A stretch of DNA of 64,000 bases from the NCBI GenBank assembly GCA_009777615.1, contig WRLM01000001.1:62001-126000 (forward strand). Direction: 5' to 3'. Below the pieces are notes generated by a model. It saw only the letters and a program-made list of their open reading frames with translations, searched no databases and was not told the DNA's origin. Position 1 is the first letter of the stretch, and each line of letters opens with the position of its first letter. This DNA comes from Candidatus Methanoplasma cognatum. GTDB lineage: Archaea; Thermoplasmatota; Thermoplasmata; Methanomassiliicoccales; Methanomethylophilaceae. The translations under genes and the position numbers were made by a program. Below, in pieces: positions 43,742 through 51,571 of the stretch.

Positions 43742-45097
43742 ATGCTGAGAAGAAAGATGACCGATTATCTTATCGAATGGAAGAATAAACCTAAGAAAAA
43801 CTGTCTTCTCGTGAAAGGCCCTCGCCAAGTAGGAAAGACCTTCATCATAGAAGACTTTGCAAAAAAGAACTACGACAATTACATCTACATTAATTTTGAG
43901 ACCATGCCTCAAATGACAGAAATATTCAATGGGAATCTCGATACGGACACATTGGTGAGGGAGTTGAGTTTACATTTCCCATGGGTGAAATTTGAACCCG
44001 GAAACCTTCTGATCTTTTTTGATGAGATACAATCCTGCCCCAACGCACGCGTATCGCTGAAGCCGTTCTCCATTGACGGGAGGTTCGATGTGATCGCTTC
44101 AGGCTCCTTGTTGGGGCTGAATTACAAAAAGGTGTCCTCATACCCAGTGGGATATGAGACAAAGGTAGAGATGCGCTCTTTGGATTTTGAGGAGTTTCTA
44201 TGGGCATTCGGCATAAGTGAAGATGTAATATCATATGTTTCCGAAGCGATCCTGGAAAAAAAGCCGATATCGGATTCAATTTTAAACAAGATGGATGAAT
44301 ATTATCGATGGTATATGATCCTTGGCGGTATGCCAGAAGTCGTGAATAGGTTCTTGGGGACCAATAGTTTTGCCGAAGCCGCTCTGGTGCAGAAGGTGAT
44401 CGTTGATGGTTATGAGGATGACATCTCAAAGTATGCTGCGACAGAGGATAAGTCGAAGATAAGGGAAATACTGCGTTTGATACCCATACAGCTGGCAAAA
44501 GACAATAAAAGGTTCAGGTATTCGGACATATCGTCTTGGAAACAGGGAGAGGGGGCGAGGGAATACGGCAACAGCCTCGACTGGCTGCATGATGCAGGCA
44601 TAATAGACTACTCCTACAATCTTCAAGAACCGTATGCACCGCTGGCAGCGAACCTTAGGTTGAACAGTTTCAAAATATATTTTCATGACACCGGCTTGTT
44701 GATGTCGATGATGGAGCACGGAGTGGCCATTGCGATAAATAATGGGGAGATAAAGGTGAACAAAGGCGCGATCGCGGAGAACATAACTGCCGAAGAGCTT
44801 TCGAAGAACGGCGTCATGCTGACCTATTTTGAGAGGAAAGGCAAGCTGGAATTAGATTTCGTACTCAATCCCGACGGCAGGGTCACGGCGGTGGAGGTCA
44901 AATCTGGGAACAACACGAAGGCAAAGTCGCTTGATTCCGTAATGTCGGAGAAATATGGGGTCGAGAGGGGGATAAAACTGGAAAAGACCAACATATATGT
45001 CGATGAGAAGGGGGTGGAGCATTATCCTTTGTTTGCGGTGGCATTCCTGTTCAGGATCGATATAGACAAACTGATGGTACGCAATGAGCGGGCCTGA
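43742..45097 (+). CDS. AAA ATPase with DUF4143 C-terminal domain, copy 1
   Basis: A 451-residue protein of the AAA_14/DUF4143 family. Walker A is LVKGPRQVGKTFIIEDF (residues about 23-40), Walker B LLIFFDEIQSCPNAR near 90, and sensor ASGSLLGL near 118. The C-terminal part has a PD-(D/E)xK-like pair (ELDFVLN, then AVEVKSGN near residue 380), suggesting a nuclease-like fold. Family members are common in gut prokaryotes and of unknown role. The last codons ERA and the TGA come from a tRNA-Lys fragment (site B). About half-identical to copy 2 by eye. Confidence 0.88.
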   Translation: MLRRKMTDYLIEWKNKPKKNCLLVKGPRQVGKTFIIEDFAKKNYDNYIYINFETMPQMTEIFNGNLDTDTLVRELSLHFPWVKFEPGNLLIFFDEIQSCPNARVSLKPFSIDGRFDVIASGSLLGLNYKKVSSYPVGYETKVEMRSLDFEEFLWAFGISEDVISYVSEAILEKKPISDSILNKMDEYYRWYMILGGMPEVVNRFLGTNSFAEAALVQKVIVDGYEDDISKYAATEDKSKIREILRLIPIQLAKDNKRFRYSDISSWKQGEGAREYGNSLDWLHDAGIIDYSYNLQEPYAPLAANLRLNSFKIYFHDTGLLMSMMEHGVAIAINNGEIKVNKGAIAENITAEELSKNGVMLTYFERKGKLELDFVLNPDGRVTAVEVKSGNNTKAKSLDSVMSEKYGVERGIKLEKTNIYVDEKGVEHYPLFAVAFLFRIDIDKLMVRNERA

Positions 45098-45167
45098 AGG
45101 GATTCGAACCCTTGGCCGATCGATCAAGAGTTGACCGTTCTACCTTCCCGTAGCAGATAGCTGTCCC
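45087..45167 (-). pseudogene. Degenerate tRNA-Lys (CTT), site B
   Basis: On the minus strand the T-arm and anticodon region of tRNA-Lys are recognisable: 27 bases from the 3' end are exact, and the anticodon CTT remains (CTCTTGA). The 5' third is scrambled (GGGGACAGC... instead of GGGCCTGTAGC), so the acceptor stem cannot form. A broken full-length tRNA copy, more complete than sites A and C. It overlaps the end of the first ATPase gene. Confidence 0.8.
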
Positions 45168-45174
45168 CTTCAAA

Positions 45175-45262
45175 AAATTTGTATGCAAAAAAGTGTCATT
45201 TTTAAAAATTTCATACGCAAAAATGCGCTATTTTTAAAAATTTCATACGCAAAATTATGTAT
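45175..45262 (+). repeat. AT-rich 31-32-bp tandem repeat before the second ATPase gene
   Basis: Units start with AAATTT at 45175, 45206 and 45238 and contain TTT(C/G)ATA(C/T)GCAAAA. The third unit runs into TTATGTATATCATG, a TATA-like region about 50 bp before the ATG at 45308. The layout matches the repeated promoter of copy 1, but the sequence differs. Confidence 0.7.
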
Positions 45263-45307
45263 ATCATGTCTTCGTTATATCTATCTGGATATATTCGGAG
45301 GCCGATC

Positions 45308-46633
45308 ATGCTCAAGAGAAAGTTCATGGATACACTTTCGCAATGGAAGAAAGCAAAGAAAAAAGAGTGTCTTTTAGTGAAGGGCGCCAGGCAGGTCGGG
45401 AAGACATTCATCATCAGAGAATTTGCAAAACAGAATTACGAGAACATAGTCGAACTCAATTTCTTTTCTGAACCGCGATACAAAGAGGTATTCGCGGGCA
45501 GCTTAAAAATGGATGAGATCATCAAAAGGATCACTGCCATAGACGGATCCGTACGTTTCGAGGAAGGTAAGACCCTGTTGTTCCTGGATGAGATACAGGA
45601 GTGCGGGGACGCAAGGACCGCTTTAAAATTCATCGCTGAGGATGACAGATTTGACTGTATCGCTTCCGGATCCATGCTGGGGGTTGCATACAAAACAACA
45701 AGGTCCATCCCCGTGGGGTATGAAAGACAAGTGGAGATGTTCTCCCTTGATTTCGAAGAGTTCCTATGGGCGATGGGCTACGATGACACTGCGGTCGGAT
45801 ACATTAAAGAGTATTACGATAAGAAAGAGCGGATTCCCGCATCCAGTAACGATGTGCTGATGGAAAGATTAAGAGAATATGCGATAGTGGGCGGCATGCC
45901 GTCTGTCATCAATATTTACAATGAAACGAAGAACTTCGGGCTGGTTCAAGAAGAGCAGGAGAGGATAATCGATAGCTACAAAAACGACATCGCAAGATAC
46001 CTTTCCGAACCCGAGAAGGTCAAGGCAACCCATTGTTATGAATCCATACCGTCGCAGTTAGCAAAGGAGAATAAAAAATTTCAATATTCCAAGGTTGAAA
46101 AGGGAGCTAGAGCAAGTAAATACGAGAATAGTCTGGACTGGCTCAGTGACGCAGGTCTTATAAAATTCTGCTACAGGGTCCATACGCCCATCTTCCCGCT
46201 GCCTGCATACAGGGATGCTGAACATTTCAAAGTGTATGCGACCGACGTAGGCATATTGAACGCAATGTATGGTTTTGAGATGAAGTCACAACTTTTTTAC
46301 AATACGCTGAAAGGTCCGGCGAAGGGAGGCGTATATGAGAATTTGATCGCCGACTTTTTGATCAAAAAGAAAATCCCCTTGTACTACTACAAACCAGGTG
46401 AGAACAGACAGGAGATCGAATTTCTTTTGACCGAGAAAGGAGGGATCGTTCCTTTAGAAGTCAAAGCGGGGAACGGAAGGACCCCGTCGCTGGATGAGTT
46501 CGTGGAAAGATACGATCCGCAGTACGCACTGAAATTGATCAACGGGAACCTTGGCGTGGAGGGAAAGAAGGTGACGATGCCCCTCTACATGGCAATGTTC
46601 ATCCAGAATCCAATTGATGCAGAGCGGGCCTGA
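45308..46633 (+). CDS. AAA ATPase with DUF4143 C-terminal domain, copy 2
   Basis: A 441-residue paralog of the preceding gene. Walker A is LVKGARQVGKTFIIREF, Walker B LLFLDEIQECGDART, and the sensor ASGSMLGVAYK; the C-terminal nuclease-like pair is EIEFLLT with PLEVKAGNGR. GGAGG six bases before the ATG at 45308 and the match to the start of copy 1 (MLRRK/MLKRK) fix the start. The final ERA and TGA again lie in a tRNA-Lys fragment (site C). Confidence 0.88.
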   Translation: MLKRKFMDTLSQWKKAKKKECLLVKGARQVGKTFIIREFAKQNYENIVELNFFSEPRYKEVFAGSLKMDEIIKRITAIDGSVRFEEGKTLLFLDEIQECGDARTALKFIAEDDRFDCIASGSMLGVAYKTTRSIPVGYERQVEMFSLDFEEFLWAMGYDDTAVGYIKEYYDKKERIPASSNDVLMERLREYAIVGGMPSVINIYNETKNFGLVQEEQERIIDSYKNDIARYLSEPEKVKATHCYESIPSQLAKENKKFQYSKVEKGARASKYENSLDWLSDAGLIKFCYRVHTPIFPLPAYRDAEHFKVYATDVGILNAMYGFEMKSQLFYNTLKGPAKGGVYENLIADFLIKKKIPLYYYKPGENRQEIEFLLTEKGGIVPLEVKAGNGRTPSLDEFVERYDPQYALKLINGNLGVEGKKVTMPLYMAMFIQNPIDAERA

Positions 46634-46650
46634 GGGGATTCGAACTCAGG
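46623..46650 (+). repeat. tRNA-Lys 3'-end fragment, site C
   Basis: AGCGGGCCTGAGGGGATTCGAAC matches the tRNA end with one change. The next 120 bp (TCTGAGCATTTTTCTTACAGG, then GTGGCATATGTGG and a TAGGGAATTTAAC tract) match the flank of site A with a roughly 20-bp gap, so the 3.1 kb between A and C is bracketed by long direct repeats. Confidence 0.75.
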
Positions 46651-46944
46651 CTTCTGAGCATTTTTCTTACAGGTTTGAAAGTGGCATATGTGGTTTTCAT
46701 TCGAGAGATATAGTAGGGAATTTAACTCATTATTCGTGGGATATAGTAGGGAAGTAGGTCTGCTGGCGGAAACGATAAAGATTCAGGGGGACTTGAGGAG
46801 ACTGCATACTGTGGAGCGATATGCGCAAAACTGATTTCAAAAACGGCAAATCATAAAAACATGTAGAATAATGTGTAAGATAATGTGTAAGATATTTAAA
46901 CCGATACGACCATAGGCACGAAGAGGCCATGGAGGCACAAGCAG
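46634..46944 (+). other. Non-coding stretch before fic with promoter
   Basis: Besides the site-C repeat, it holds two copies of AATGTGTAAGAT at about 46868-46892 and a TATA-like ATATTTAAACC at about 46889-46898. GGAGG at 46931 is the ribosome-binding site of fic. No gene is seen. Confidence 0.5.
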
Positions 46945-47928
46945 ATGGGATATATTCCGCCGTTCAGTATAACCGTCGAGATGCTCGATCTGATATCGGA
47001 GATATCGGAGATGCTGGGCAGCATCAAAGGCGTTGAGAACTTAGAGAAATTCCCACGTCTTCGAAGGATCGGTCGCATTAAGACGATACACTCATCACTT
47101 GCGATAGAGAACAATACGCTGTCAATAGGGCAGGTAACGGACATAGTCGACGGGAAACGGATCCTCGGACCACCGGATGAGATATTTGAGGTAAAGAATG
47201 CCATAGCCGCCTACAACGAATTGGAGAAGATCAACCCATTCGATATGAACGATCTTCTGCACGTGCATAAGATATTGATGGAAGGCCTTGTCGAAGAGAA
47301 CGGCAGGCTGCGCACGGTCGATGTGGGAGTATACAACTCCGATGGAAAAAAGCTCCTCACTCCGCCAGGACCGACAATGTTGCCGGGATACATGAACGAT
47401 CTGTTCGAATGGCTGAGGGCCTCAGATGTGCATATTCTCATAAGATCCAGCATATTTCATACCGAATTCGAGCGTATCCACCCGTTCCGCGACGGTAACG
47501 GAAGAATAGGAAGATTATGGCAGACCGCCGTATTGATGAAATGGAAACCCATTTTTGCATGGATACCTGTCGAAAGCATCATTCGCGAACGGCAGACAGA
47601 GTATTACAACACTCTGATGGAATCACAGAAAGGTTCGAATGTGAATATATTCATAGTTTTCATGCTGGAAGCGATACGTGATGCAGTAAAGGCCATAGTT
47701 TCAGACACACAGGCGCACATAGATCACATCGATACAAGAGTACGCCAGCTGATGGCTGTATTGGAAACATATCCCCAGAGTGCGGCAGAATTGATGGAAC
47801 GTTTGAATCTTAAGTCCCGCGATACTTTCCGCAATAACTACCTCAGGCCCGCAATGGAGGCAGGGTTAGTTATGCTTACAGAACCGAACAAGCCCACAAG
47901 CAAAAATCAGAGATATTTCAAAAGATAA
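46945..47928 (+). CDS. Fic/DOC-family protein with C-terminal winged helix
   Basis: A 327-residue Fic protein, which usually transfers AMP from ATP to protein hydroxyls. The catalytic motif HPFRDGNGRIGR is complete near residue 178. The N-terminal helix carries the inhibitory (S/T)xxxE(G/N) motif as SSLAIENN near residue 50, so activity should be self-restrained (class II). A small winged helix (AAELMERLNLKSRDTFRNNY) ends the protein. It is the unit nearest the intact tRNA-Lys. No antitoxin is needed or seen. Confidence 0.92.
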   Translation: MGYIPPFSITVEMLDLISEISEMLGSIKGVENLEKFPRLRRIGRIKTIHSSLAIENNTLSIGQVTDIVDGKRILGPPDEIFEVKNAIAAYNELEKINPFDMNDLLHVHKILMEGLVEENGRLRTVDVGVYNSDGKKLLTPPGPTMLPGYMNDLFEWLRASDVHILIRSSIFHTEFERIHPFRDGNGRIGRLWQTAVLMKWKPIFAWIPVESIIRERQTEYYNTLMESQKGSNVNIFIVFMLEAIRDAVKAIVSDTQAHIDHIDTRVRQLMAVLETYPQSAAELMERLNLKSRDTFRNNYLRPAMEAGLVMLTEPNKPTSKNQRYFKR

Positions 47929-47960
47929 GCTATTGAATTTTGATATCTGACAATAGTAAG

Positions 47961-48034
47961 CGGGCCTGAAGGGATTCGAACCCTTGACCGATCGATTAAG
48001 AGTCGATCGCTCTACCTAGCTGAGCTACAGGCCC
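47961..48034 (-). tRNA. tRNA-Lys (CTT)
   Basis: Acceptor GGGCCTG/CAGGCCC, D-arm AGCTCAGCTAGGTAGAGC, anticodon loop CTCTTAA (CTT), and T-arm AGGGTTCGAATCCCT are intact, with discriminator G. It is the intact member of a set whose 3' ends recur at 43531, 45087 and 46623, and so the likely attachment site of the island to its left. Confidence 0.96.
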
Positions 48035-48146
48035 CGTGCGCCTCTTGATTGCATCATGGTAAATAAAACTGTCTGTTTTGCACTGAGCCACAGAGTACGG
48101 CGATCATCGAATACAAACGCATATATCTTCTGTGGCATATCTGGAA

Positions 48147-48632
48147 ATGATGACAGAACTCAGAGTCAGGGACCTAATGACCACTCAGGTGCTGACTGTC
48201 AAGCCGACAGACACGATAAAGCGGGCTACGATAAAGTTTGCTGTGGACAACACTACCGGCGCGACGGTAGTGGATAACAGGAACCATGTCATCGGCGTAA
48301 TAACCGAGAATGACGTTCTCGGTCTGATCCTAAGATACCAGGACAAACTGGACAGGGACACGAGCCCCCACTCCCTTCTCAGCCTGCCGATGGACGGCGT
48401 CACCGCAGACCCGGCCCTCGCCGAGGCCAACAGGGCGATATCGGAAATGAAGGTCGAAGAGCTGATGACAAGAACAGTTCTTACCACATCCCCTGACGAA
48501 AAGATCGTCGAGGCCCTCAAAAAAATGATGCAGCTCAACGTGAACCGTCTCCCCGTTCTGGAGAAGGGAGTGCTTGTGGGAGCTATCTCGAGATCGGATA
48601 TTATCTTCTACATATACAAGAAAAAGGTCTGA
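48147..48632 (+). CDS. Two-CBS-domain protein
   Basis: A 161-residue protein made of a CBS pair: repeat one about residues 5-70 (RVRDLMTTQVLTVKPTDTIK, VIGVITENDVLG) and repeat two about 95-155 (VEELMTRTVLTTSPDEKI, LVGAISRSDII). Such stand-alone pairs bind adenine nucleotides or SAM and regulate partners. TATA (CATATATC) at about 48119-48126 is 25 bp before the ATG pair, so the message is near leaderless. The metallo-hydrolase gene starts 6 bp after the stop. Confidence 0.85.
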   Translation: MMTELRVRDLMTTQVLTVKPTDTIKRATIKFAVDNTTGATVVDNRNHVIGVITENDVLGLILRYQDKLDRDTSPHSLLSLPMDGVTADPALAEANRAISEMKVEELMTRTVLTTSPDEKIVEALKKMMQLNVNRLPVLEKGVLVGAISRSDIIFYIYKKKV

Positions 48633-48638
48633 GGGCCG

Positions 48639-49400
48639 ATGTTCGAGGTTCATGTCCTTGCAAGCGGAAGCGACGGGAATTGCACAGTCATACAGTTCGA
48701 AGACGATGCCATAATGATAGACGCCGGGATCAGCTGTAAAAGAATAACGAAGCTGATGGAGCAGGAAGGCGTCGACAGCAAAGCCCTGAGGGCCCTGCTG
48801 GTTACCCATGAGCACACGGACCACATTGCCGGCGCCGGCGTTGTGTCCAGAAGGTTCGGCATCCCGGTAATGTGCAACAAAGCGACCTTCGAATGCAGCG
48901 AGATCGGCAATGTGGAGTATGCGGAGATCAAAACGATGGGATCCTTCTGCATCGGGAGCATGAACATCACCCCCCTTCCCACATCCCACAATGCGGCGGA
49001 GCCGAACGCCTTCCTGGTCGAAGCGGAGGACAGGAGGGTGCTTGTGGCAACCGATACGGGAAAACTGACCTTCCAGGTGGAGCACGCGCTGAAGGAGGCC
49101 GACGTAGCTGTGATCGAATCCAACTATGATAAGAAAATGCTCGCGGAAGGCCCTTACCCGCTGTACCTGAAAAGGCTCATCGCAAGCGAGGTGGGCCATC
49201 TGTCCAACGTCGACTGCGCCGGAGCGATAAAAAGGACGATGAACGACAGCCGACAGATATTCCTGGCACATCTCAGCAAAACGAACAACGCCCCGGACAT
49301 AGCAAGGGAAACGGTGGCGGAGATAACAGGGATGAAGAGGATGCGCATAGACTGTCTCGAGTTCCAGGGAGACACGAGGACACTCAGGGTGCGGGGCTGA
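48639..49400 (+). CDS. MBL-fold metallo-hydrolase (YycJ/WalJ-like)
   Basis: A 253-residue metallo-beta-lactamase-fold enzyme. It begins VHVLASGSDGNCTVIQ, the typical YycJ-like start, then has the metal motif THEHTDHIAG, the LPTSHNA histidine, the bridging Asp in LVATDTG and SNYDKKML, and an end HLSKTNN. Relatives are 5'-3' exonuclease-like or repair hydrolases. It forms an operon with the CBS gene and converges with the GINS gene, overlapping by 17 bp. Confidence 0.85.
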   Translation: MFEVHVLASGSDGNCTVIQFEDDAIMIDAGISCKRITKLMEQEGVDSKALRALLVTHEHTDHIAGAGVVSRRFGIPVMCNKATFECSEIGNVEYAEIKTMGSFCIGSMNITPLPTSHNAAEPNAFLVEAEDRRVLVATDTGKLTFQVEHALKEADVAVIESNYDKKMLAEGPYPLYLKRLIASEVGHLSNVDCAGAIKRTMNDSRQIFLAHLSKTNNAPDIARETVAEITGMKRMRIDCLEFQGDTRTLRVRG

Positions 49401-50121
49401 TCAGCTCTGCCTTATCCCTATGGATGAGCGCCATGGCCATTGTCTTCGGCATTCTGACGATGTCCTCTTTTGATAACTCATAATTGCGGTCCGGACCGGA
49501 GAACGGCGGCAGGTCCTCCAATATCCTTATGACCATCGTCTCGTCCTCTTCAAAGATCTCTTCTTTCGGTTCAGACATGTCCGCAGGTGCTTCCTCCGCC
49601 GCCGTCGGCGGTTCGGCCTCATTCCCTGCGGCCGGTTCGATCACCGGTTCTTCTTCGACCCTGACCGGTTCCGGAACCTTGATCGCAATTGGTTCCGGGT
49701 CAATGTCCGGAGTATCATACTTCTTCTTGCCGCTCAGCTTATCCATCAGGCTGAGATGCTTTTTTGATATGTTCAGGACATCATTGTAATACTCCCTCTC
49801 TTCGGGAGTAAGGTGGTCGAGCACATTCTGTCCGCCTCTCGCGCCGATAAGAGCCAGCGATGCTATCTTACTCATCCGGATCTCGGCGATCTCTTTAGAA
49901 AGCGACACCGCCTTTTTGCGCCGCTGGTTCACTCCCTCGCATATTATCGAGTCCGGATCGGCGGAGAGATGTTTCTCATATTCGGCTCTGAGACCTATGA
50001 CCACGCCAGCCATCGCCGGGTACAGGTCCTTCCTTACCGCCGACAGCATGGGGGATTTCTTTTCCACCCTGTATACGGCGCCGAGGTCTTCGAATGACAT
50101 GGGGTCAGAGCTCTTTGACAT
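49384..50121 (-). CDS. GINS replication complex subunit (Gins51 type)
   Basis: A 245-residue protein: a helical A domain (about residues 15-125, EIAEIRMSKIASLALIGARG, LTPEEREYYNDVLNISKK), a long Pro/Glu-rich linker (about 140-190), and a C-terminal B domain (MVIRILEDLPPFSGPDRNYE, then LSKEDIVRMPKTMA). A-linker-B order is that of Gins51. It forms part of the CMG-like replicative helicase with MCM and GAN/Cdc45. Divergent from the DUF167 gene. Confidence 0.88.
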   Translation of the reverse strand: MSKSSDPMSFEDLGAVYRVEKKSPMLSAVRKDLYPAMAGVVIGLRAEYEKHLSADPDSIICEGVNQRRKKAVSLSKEIAEIRMSKIASLALIGARGGQNVLDHLTPEEREYYNDVLNISKKHLSLMDKLSGKKKYDTPDIDPEPIAIKVPEPVRVEEEPVIEPAAGNEAEPPTAAEEAPADMSEPKEEIFEEDETMVIRILEDLPPFSGPDRNYELSKEDIVRMPKTMAMALIHRDKAELISPAP

Positions 50122-50250
50122 CTGTACCCCTATTTTCCTGTCGATATATGGTTTTATTCACACCGCCCCGAACAGACCGAAGGGTCCGTTGCGGTTCCGG
50201 GGCCGAGACACGAAAACAAAGATAACGGCCGACGAGGATACCGAGAGCGA

Positions 50251-50550
50251 ATGTCTGTTGAAGAAGTGGTCAGGATCAGGGATTCGGGGATCGAGGTGGA
50301 CGTGCTGGTGTCTCCCAGATCGAGCAGGTCCGGCACGGAAGGGATCGACGGCTGGAGAAAGAGGCTGATCGTCAAAGTGAGATCCCCGCCCCTTGACGGA
50401 AAGGCCAATAAGGAGGTGGAGGAAGTGTTCCTCAAGGCCACCGGATCGCCGTCAGCGGTCATATCAGGGCACACGAGCAGGCAGAAAACGGTATTCATAG
50501 AAGGCGATCCCGCCGCTATAATTTTGAAGCTGAGGGAGCACAACGAATGA
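50251..50550 (+). CDS. DUF167/YggU-family protein
   Basis: A 99-residue protein with the YggU core: IEVDVLVSPRSSRSG, then VRSPPLDGKANKEVEEVF and SGHTSRQKTVFIEGD. The family is a conserved alpha/beta fold of unknown function. Its TGA overlaps an ATG (ATGA at 50547) that is probably the original start of the next gene. Confidence 0.87.
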   Translation: MSVEEVVRIRDSGIEVDVLVSPRSSRSGTEGIDGWRKRLIVKVRSPPLDGKANKEVEEVFLKATGSPSAVISGHTSRQKTVFIEGDPAAIILKLREHNE

Positions 50551-50623
50551 CGAGGAGAGGCTGGCCGAGATAGAGGAAGTACTTGAGGATCTCAGAGAGC
50601 TTTCTAGGGACCGCGTCGTTCTG

Positions 50624-51571
50624 GTGGAGGGGCTCAAGGACAAAAGAGCACTGAGGATGATCGGGGTAACGGGCGAAGTTTTCATGATACAATCGGAAGG
50701 CGGACCGATGAAAGCCGCCGAGTATGTGGCAGATCTTGGTAAAAAAGCGGTGATACTGACCGACTGGGACCGCAGGGGAGGGACAATCGCCCGAGAACTT
50801 GGGCGCCAATTATCTTCGCTCGGACTGGAATATGATAATGAGATACGGGCGAAACTGTCATTCCTCTGCAAGAAGTACATCAAGGACCTGGAATCATTGG
50901 GTACGCTGCTGGAAAGGCTGTCCGCCAACGCAAGCGGTATTAAAGGCGTATATGATACCATCTTGGAGAGTGTGTTTTTGGGAGGAGCATTCCTTGTCAT
51001 CGAAGGTATTGACGGAGCGGGGAAGTCGACGCTCTGCAGGGCCATCGAGAAGAGACTCGCGGAAGAGGGTTACGATGTGGTCGTGACCCAAGAGCCTACC
51101 CATGACGAGATAGGGAGCTTCATCAGAGAGAAGAGAGTGAAGGACATCTCCCAAAAGGCGGAGGCGCTCCTGTTCGTCGCCGACCGCGCCGTTCACACCG
51201 AAAGGATACTTAAGTGGAAAGAGGAAGGCCGCGTCGTGATATGCGACAGGTATTTCGCATCCACGGTCGCATACCAGTCCTCCGGACTGAACGGAGAGGC
51301 GCTGGACAGGGAGTGGCTGATATCCCTTAACATGCCGGTCATTGCCGCGCCGGACCTCACCGTGCTTTTGGACATAGACCCGAAAAAGGGCCTGAGCAGG
51401 ATAGGAGAAAGGGGGGAGCTTAGCAAATTCGAGGAATCCAAGTTCTTGGAGAACACAAGAAGGGAGTACCTGAGGCTCGCCGACGAGTTCGACTTCATGA
51501 TAGTGGACGCCGAAGAGAGCCAGGCAGAGATAGCCGACAAGATAATCAAAAAGTTGAAGGAGAGATCATGA
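50624..51571 (+). CDS. tmk: Toprim-domain protein fused to dTMP kinase, N-terminus possibly frameshifted
   Basis: A single frame codes a Toprim domain (about residues 1-105; LVEGLKDKRALRM with the acidic Glu, ILTDWDRRGG with DxD) followed by a complete thymidylate kinase (P-loop VIEGIDGAGKSTL, TQEPT, then CDRYFASTVAYQSSGL with the DRY motif, and the ERGELSKFE lid). The kinase makes dTDP from dTMP. In the same frame, codons upstream of GTG 50624 also read as Toprim protein, but contain no start; the expected ATG at 50547 is one base out of frame. One added base near 50553-50558 would give a 341-residue-scale fusion. A separate kinase start (GGAGGAG before it, near 50990) is possible. Confidence 0.8.
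   Translation: MEGLKDKRALRMIGVTGEVFMIQSEGGPMKAAEYVADLGKKAVILTDWDRRGGTIARELGRQLSSLGLEYDNEIRAKLSFLCKKYIKDLESLGTLLERLSANASGIKGVYDTILESVFLGGAFLVIEGIDGAGKSTLCRAIEKRLAEEGYDVVVTQEPTHDEIGSFIREKRVKDISQKAEALLFVADRAVHTERILKWKEEGRVVICDRYFASTVAYQSSGLNGEALDREWLISLNMPVIAAPDLTVLLDIDPKKGLSRIGERGELSKFEESKFLENTRREYLRLADEFDFMIVDAEESQAEIADKIIKKLKERS

Noticed and set aside
45087-45167. Functional tRNA-Lys on the minus strand
   Set aside because: The 5' third does not match and the acceptor stem cannot pair; called a pseudo-tRNA.
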